Positions 60,001 to 64,000 of a DNA stretch of 64,000 nt are shown here, in pieces. The DNA lies in assembly GCF_036588685.1 (NCBI RefSeq), contig NC_086383.1:35658171-35722170 (forward strand), given 5' to 3'. The DNA comes from Mytilus trossulus. Lineage: Eukaryota; Mollusca; Bivalvia; Mytilida; Mytilidae. Each line of letters begins with the position of its first letter. Positions within the stretch are counted from its first letter, which is position 1. The translations under genes were made by a program, and so were the position numbers. A model generated the notes under the pieces. The model was not told the origin of the DNA. It ran no database searches and saw only the letters and a program-made list of their open reading frames with translations.

Positions 60001-63000
60001 AAATATTCAATAGCAATTCCAATAAATGCAAAGTGACATTCCAAAACAAATATCTTGTATGTCAATGTCTTTGTTTGCTCTTTTGATGATGTCTGGTTTT
60101 TTTAAATGAAATTTTTAATAATCAGTGTCAGATCTTACATGGCAAATTATTATTTTATTTTTTTACTGACATCCATAAAGACATCTATTATTGTCTATAG
60201 CAAACAAATTTGAGTGTAATTATATACTTTCAGTGTGAACTGAAATATATAAACTATTAGATTATTATTTGAATTTTATTCAGAATCATGTCAACATGTA
60301 CATATGTTATGCAAAATAAATGTGTTTTAATTGTTATTGTATGTTTTCTATTATTACCTCACACTTTGTAAGAACCTAGATATAACGATGACAGCAAGAA
60401 TATCTAAATCTTGGAACACACAAATTATTGCCTTCTGGGAATTGATTGATTTTAGGGTAAAATAAAAATCATAAGCATGATATCATGCATTAGGTTGAAG
60501 GGATATTGATATATTGATGGATTTTGCCTGAGTGACTAACTTATGAAAATGTTTGACATTTCAAGCAAGTATACAGGTGTTTATACAAATGAAAGATGTG
60601 GTATGACTGCCAATGAATCATTCAAGTCGCTATGTAAAAAAGTTATTAATTATAGGTGTTTATCACAGAACCTTTGCTAACATAATCATTGATGGTGTTT
60701 TAACAATCTTGATTGGCTGATTATCCGTAGAAGGGTAAGATTTTTAACCTTCACCCTAAAATCAGCAGCCAAAGTAAAAGTTTTATCACAGATTTCAGCA
60801 TTAAATATTAACAGCTGTCTTACTTTCCATCAAGAAAAATCACGAACAATATTTGCCCAAGAGAAAAATATAATTTTTATAGAGTTTAAAAAAAAAAACA
60901 CAAGACATGCAAGAGATGCCAACCCAACAGTTAAATATTCTCGTTAACCATGTTTACACTTGTGGATTATGTCATGAAACAATTTGACATACATGCAATA
61001 ACACACAGGTGTTATCTCAGTGATTTAGATGAGATTATTCAAACACCGAGAATGAAACAATTTGACATGCAATAACACACAGGTGTTATCTCAGTAATTT
61101 AGATGAGATTATTCAAACACCGAGAATGAAACAATTTGACATGCAATAACACACAGGTGTTATCTCAGTAATTTAAATGAGATTATTCAAACACCGAGAA
61201 TGAAACAATTTGACATGCAATAACACACCGGTGTTATCTCAGTGATTTAGATGAGATTATTCAAACACCGAGAATGAAACAATTTGGCATGCAATAACAC
61301 ACAGGTGTTGTCTCAGTAATTTAGATGAGATTATTCAAACACCGAGAATGAAACAATTTGACATGCAATAACACACAGGTGTTATCTCAGTAATTTAGAT
61401 GAGATTATTCAAACACCGAGAATGAAACAATTTGACATGCAATAACACACAGGTGTTATCTCAGTAATTTAGATGAGATTATTCAAACACCTAGAATGAA
61501 ACAATTTGACATGCAATAACACACAGGTGTTATCTCAGTGATTTAGATGAGATTATTAAAACACTGAGAATGAAACAATTTGACATGCAATAACACACAG
61601 GTGTTATCTCTGTGATTTAGATGAGATTATTAAAACACTGAGAATGAAACAATTTGACATGCAATAACACACAGGTGTTATCTCAGTGATTTTGATGAGA
61701 TTATTAAAACACCGAGAATGAAACAATTTGACATGCAATAACACACAGGTGTTATCTCAGTGATTTAGATGAGATTATTCAAACACCGAGAATGAAACAA
61801 TTTGACATGCAATAACACACAGGTGTTATCTCAATGATTTAGATGAGATTATTCAAACACTGAGAATGAAACAATTTGACATGCAATAACACACAGGTGT
61901 TATCTCAGTGATTTAGAAAAGATTATTCAAACACAGTTGTCTCAGTGATTTTTATAAAAATATTTTTACAAAAATTAAGGTGGTGGTCAAATAATTCCAG
62001 ATTTTCAGAGTTTAATAAAAGCCTGGATACCCACACAACAGTTTATAGTTCTGCAATAATACATGAAATAGTTTGACATGCAATAATACACAGGTGTTAT
62101 CTTAGTACAATGATAAACATAAGGTTTAGATGGCAGTCTAATATTTTCAAGATTTAACACTGTTTTGGTGAATTATTGTTCCTATTACTACTACTTTTCA
62201 AATATTTTTAAGAGGTATCAACTTGATTAGTTAGACTTACTAGTAAGTATATAATTGTTTATTACATAAAAAAATAATTATATAATTCAGATAATTGTAT
62301 CCCATACATGAAATGTGGTAATTTAATCATGTAGTAACAGATGCAAGTTACTGTGAATAATAACCATTACATGTTATCTCAACTTTAAGGGAGATAATCC
62401 AAACTGATTAAACAACCTTATCTGTTAATTTATTTTGTTTACTAACATTACCACAATAACACATGGGTGTTATTTCAAAATGCAACTATAAAAGAGGGAT
62501 AACTCTTGTAATTTTTCCACAATAACATGCATTGGTTATTTTCTGTAATAACTCTATAGGGTTATAGCCCTGACTGGTGTACCCCCCTTTTTCTACGGGA
62601 AATAATTAGACAATGTCATGCGATGTTTACAGCTGAGCAATAATATTTCATCAAACTAAAATTTAAAAACGATGAAAAAATAGTATGACAAACATATTAT
62701 TAGAAAGGTGAAATATATTTTTATTCTACATATCAGTTTTCTGTCTTGAAAGATCTTTTTTTCTTTTTTTTTCCGACCGACGGACCCGACTTTTTCATGG
62801 AGAAAATCTGTAAACCAACAAATTAAAAAACTGTGGCCCAATGTATCACAACCTGGATGTAGGTGGAGAACAGTCATGTCTTACTGACTAGTTATTGGAT
62901 AAATATTGCGTGAAATGCAATAAGAACCCTATGTTACTGACTTATTATCTAAATCTGCCAAGGCTGACCACTACCTTTTTGATACACAAAATATAGTGCA

Positions 63001-63593
63001 TTGATCTTAACAGTCTAAATATATTCTATCCATGATCATTTCCAGAAATTTATAGATTTGATATATGCTCAGATATTCAAGGCACAAAATGATGTTACGT
63101 ATACACTTGTCTGTTCTCAAAAAATTAATGAAGTCTTTTTCAAAGTAATATCTTTAACAGTTGGAGTTATCTTCCTTTGTATAGAATTGCTGTTTAATCA
63201 ACTACAACCAATGCAATAAATTTAATTTTACTTCCCACTCATAAATTAGCCCAATCTTTACCCTTTCCTGCTTACAAGAACTATGATTTAAAAATAGTTT
63301 TAGTTTACAAGGTTTTACAACTTTAACATTAAAATATAAAAAGAAGATGTGGTATGATTGCCAATGACACAACTGTCCACAAGGACCAAAATGACACAGA
63401 CTATAAAGTTCTGTCGGGTATTAGATAGGGAGATGTATATTAACAATGAAAAACCCTTTGTTTATTGTAACATAAGTTATTTGTATTTTCCAGACATGTT
63501 TGTTTTCAGGTGAAAACTGCAGCATTTAGGAACTCAGAACATACTGAGGAGAGTGAAGTCAGTAAAAGTGAAGATACAATTTCAGCATGTACA
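48059..63593 (+). CDS. Nuclear-type protein with possible PD-(D/E)XK nuclease-like region (partial, continues past the window)
   Basis: Four exons join in frame: 48,059-48,582 (donor GA/GTATGT), 49,944-50,132 (acceptor TTTTATTCAG, donor GA/GTAAGA), 51,289-51,412 (acceptor GATTTCAG, donor GAA/GTAAGA) and 63,510-63,593 (acceptor TTGTTTTCAG, donor ACA/GTATGT). Phases are 2, 2, 0, 0. The 307 residues visible have no stop, and the last donor leads out of the window. The transcript exon around the ATG starts at an acceptor at 48,002, so a 5' untranslated exon lies upstream. Residues 1-46 contain two copies of a 22-residue SSS..EISRKRK.GKTYxSS unit with basic RKRK clusters, suggesting nuclear localisation. 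Residues about 70-235 look helical. Then GARTDLWIRNKRVG (D246) and NILIMLAEVKT (E279, K281) follow, a D...ExK arrangement typical of PD-(D/E)XK folds, with E226 or E238 as a possible motif I. The family is not recognised, and the nuclease idea is inference from motif order only. Confidence 0.7.
48612..48890 (+). repeat. SINE-like dispersed repeat copy in intron 1
   Basis: AAGAAGATGTGGTATTCATG, CCATCCAAGTTACAATTTAT, AAGCCTTGGCTCACACCGAA, CAACAAGCTTTAAAGGCCCC and AAATGAGAAACACTTATAAA show the family in full order, only 30 bases after the exon 1 donor. Confidence 0.75.
49175..49315 (+). repeat. SINE-like dispersed repeat copy in intron 1
   Basis: AAGAAGATGTATTACATGTA, AAACTCTCCATCCAAGTCAC and CAACACAAAGCCTTGGATCA are in family order. 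The first part carries a small insertion. Confidence 0.65.
50190..50495 (+). repeat. Dispersed repeat with CTGT-rich head, in intron 2
   Basis: GTTTTCTGGTCTGTGCGTCT, TTTTTGGTTGAGGTAGTTGT, GAAGTCCAATCAACTTGAAA and GGGACACATTCTTGTTTTCT match the family at 46,425. Confidence 0.8.
50835..51075 (+). repeat. SINE-like dispersed repeat copy in intron 2
   Basis: AAGAAGATGTGGAATGAGTG, CGATGAGACAACTCTCCCTC, CACACTGAACTGCAAACTTG, AAAGGGCCCC and TGACAACCACTGAACATCAG occur in order. Confidence 0.75.
52561..52638 (+). repeat. Left copy of a perfect 78-bp inverted repeat
   Basis: It begins GTCAGGGCTATAACCCTATA and ends CAAGAGTTATCC. It is identical, base for base, to the reverse complement of 62,497-62,574, nearly 10 kb away. 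It includes the imperfect palindrome AATAACCAATGCATGTTATT. Confidence 0.9.
53236..53335 (+). repeat. Minisatellite with AAATCGGCACC units
   Basis: AAATCGGCACC or a close variant occurs five times (near 53,239, 53,260, 53,281, 53,298 and 53,323). The first three units are about 20 bases and contain CAAGTA.AGTC. Confidence 0.75.
54000..54185 (-). repeat. SINE-like dispersed repeat copy, inverted
   Basis: GGGCCTTTTATAGCTGACTA, TGCCGTATGGGCTATGCTCA, TTGAAGGCCGTACAGTGACC and TTGGCAATCATACCACATCT are the reverse complement of the long form at 21,690. Confidence 0.75.
54325..54420 (+). repeat. Dispersed repeat fragment
   Basis: GAATGGGAATTGGGGAATGT, CAAAGAGACAACAAACCAAC and TCTTTAATGCAGTGAAAAAC are the opposite-strand relative of the piece at 40,258. 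Confidence 0.6.
54600..56615. repeat. Tandem array, unit about 632 bp, three copies plus a partial
   Basis: The landmark ATCATGCACA starts at 54,611, 55,285, 55,918 and 56,550, giving spacings of 674, 633 and 632. The first unit is longer because AACTTTATCATGGAATAACA with its flanks is doubled. Each unit carries AATAACAGACGTAGGTTATT and AATAACAACAGGGTGTTATT palindromes plus AGGGGACAACTGTACATTGA. Copies are nearly identical, so the expansion is recent. Confidence 0.9.
56612..58590. repeat. Tandem array, unit about 466-479 bp, four copies plus a partial
   Basis: Units begin with GACCCATTTTTT near 56,612, 57,092, 57,558 and 58,024. Copies 2 and 3 lack a 13-bp piece (around CTTTTACAACTACGG) that copies 1 and 4 keep. 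Copy 4 also differs in its middle. A 75-codon frame on the - strand recurs in every unit, most simply as a passenger of the duplication. Confidence 0.9.
59205..59645 (+). repeat. Dispersed CTGT-rich repeat with internal duplication
   Basis: This copy of the 46,425 family has its body twice. TTTTTGGTCAAGGTAGTTT, GAAGTCCAATCAACC/CTT and ATGATCTTTCTAATTTTAA appear at about 59,295-59,385 and again at about 59,465-59,560. Confidence 0.75.
60592..60685 (+). repeat. SINE-like dispersed repeat fragment
   Basis: GAAAGATGTGGTATGACTGC, CATTCAAGTCGCTATGT and CACAGAACCTTTGCTAACAT follow the family order with changes. Confidence 0.6.
60968..61940 (+). repeat. Satellite array, 13 units with exact 74-bp spacing
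   Basis: AATAACACA begins at 60,997, 61,071, 61,145, 61,219, 61,293, 61,367, 61,441, 61,515, 61,589, 61,663, 61,737, 61,811 and 61,885, always 74 bases apart. The core AATAACACACAGGTGTTATC is an imperfect palindrome (ATAACAC-4-GTGTTAT). It is followed by AGTGATTTAGATGAGATTAT and GAATGAAACAATTTGACATG. A degenerate lone unit follows near 62,070-62,105. Confidence 0.95.
62497..62574 (-). repeat. Right copy of the perfect 78-bp inverted repeat
   Basis: The exact reverse complement of 52,561-52,638. Adjacent inward DNA also carries AATAACACATGGGTGTTATT (about 62,455), echoing 52,700-52,720 at the other end. Confidence 0.9.
63335..63432 (+). repeat. SINE-like dispersed repeat fragment
   Basis: AGAAGATGTGGTATGATTGC, CAATGACACAACTGTCCACA and AGGACCAAAATGACACAGAC match the long form at 21,690. 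It lies about 80 bp before the exon 4 acceptor. Confidence 0.65.
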
Positions 63594-64000
63594 GTATGTA
63601 TAGTTCACAGTATACAGTAACAGGTAGAAATAGTTTAGCAAAAACATTTATTTGCACACTGTTGTTTAATTTTTGCACACTTTTCCCCCTCTAACTTTAA
63701 TGTACAATGCCAGAAGGTAATTTTGCAACACCAATGTATAACCTAACTGGATTCAAATTTTGAAAAACTGAAACTTTTTCTAAATCACCTTCTTTATTAA
63801 GGAGGCTCGGGGATATAAAAAATTCAGCAAAAAAATAAACATTTTTTCATTACAAAATTTATTTAGTACACTATTAGTTATTACTTTATGATATGGTACA
63901 AAAATGAACCAAAAAAATCTATTCGGTTTGGCCCAGATGACTTTTAAAATGTTTATATCTTTGAAAAAGCTCCAAATTATCTCCCTTTGGTGCAAAAATG
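63594..64000 (+). other. Start of the fourth intron
   Basis: AT-rich intron sequence after donor GTATGT at 63,594. The stretch from about 63,797 (AGGAGGCTCGGGGATATAAA) to the window end may be the left part of a repeat, but its other end is not visible. Confidence 0.4.

Larger units (their letters stand above)
51806..62838. mobile_element. Giant element with terminal inverted repeats, no transposase seen
   Basis: The outer ends are inverted copies: GGCCA then three bases then TTTTTAATTTGTTGGTTTAC at the left (to 51,833), and the reverse complement at the right (62,810-62,838). Both ends continue with CCG(A)CC/CGGTCGG-rich sequence. Inside are a perfect 78-bp inverted repeat, three tandem arrays and many imperfect palindromes. 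There is no clear target duplication and no long coding frame across 11 kb. It may be one non-autonomous element or a smaller element nested inside another. Confidence 0.6.
51413..63509 (+). other. Third intron, 12.1 kb, occupied by a composite repeat structure
   Basis: The donor GTAAGA at 51,413 and acceptor at 63,509 bound a single phase 0 intron. About 11 kb of it lies between the outer inverted repeats described next. A further exon inside is possible, but I saw none in phase. Confidence 0.6.

Noticed and set aside
60968-61940. CRISPR-like array of regularly spaced direct repeats
   Set aside because: The whole 74-bp unit is repeated and there are no unique spacers. The context is an intron of a eukaryotic gene, so it is a satellite array.

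Overview
The window reads as nuclear DNA of a marine bivalve, most likely a mussel (Mytilidae). It is AT-rich, gene-poor, and genes are split by GT-AG introns. It is full of short interspersed repeats of a type I associate with mussel genomes (a block beginning near GATGTGGTATGATTGCCAAT recurs about twenty times on both strands), and it carries members of the cGAS-like/Mab-21 nucleotidyltransferase family that bivalves have expanded. The species assignment is inference from these signs, not a database match.

Region 1 (about 3.6-28.2 kb) is a large, old inverted duplication. The left arm (about 3,642-14,777) and the right arm (about 16,832-28,172) mirror each other around a 2 kb spacer. Each arm holds, reading outward, a membrane-type exon, a 110-residue exon and a long cGAS-like/Mab-21 exon. 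The left copy can be spliced into one open frame of about 770 codons. The right copy is a pseudogene with an in-frame stop and frameshifts. Since the duplication both arms have taken independent insertions. One in the right arm (20,622-23,160) is flanked by TTAA on both sides where the left arm has a single TTAA. One in the left arm (about 5,831-8,186) is itself a foldback with decayed coding fragments.

Region 2 (28.2-48 kb) is mostly repeats: two TTAA-flanked MITE-like elements, a long-TIR foldback, tRNA-derived SINEs and a retroelement remnant. It contains one well-supported small secreted-protein gene on the + strand in four exons (33,892-38,359). The predicted protein has a signal peptide, a Thr-rich mucin-like linker and a C-terminal six-cysteine ShKT-type domain. 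Two further weak candidate exons lie at 40,679 and 41,760.

Region 3 (48-64 kb) holds the first four coding exons of a + strand gene (48,059 to beyond the window end). They encode a Ser/Arg/Lys-rich N-terminus followed by a region with a D...ExK arrangement suggestive of a PD-(D/E)XK nuclease fold. Its 12.1 kb third intron is almost entirely one large structure, about 51,806-62,838. This has outer terminal inverted repeats, a perfect 78-bp internal inverted repeat, three tandem arrays with units of 632, 466 and exactly 74 bp, and a family of dispersed imperfect palindromes of the form ATAACA...(G)TGTTAT. I found no transposase-like reading frame in it. This intronic structure is the strongest candidate in the window for an undescribed system.
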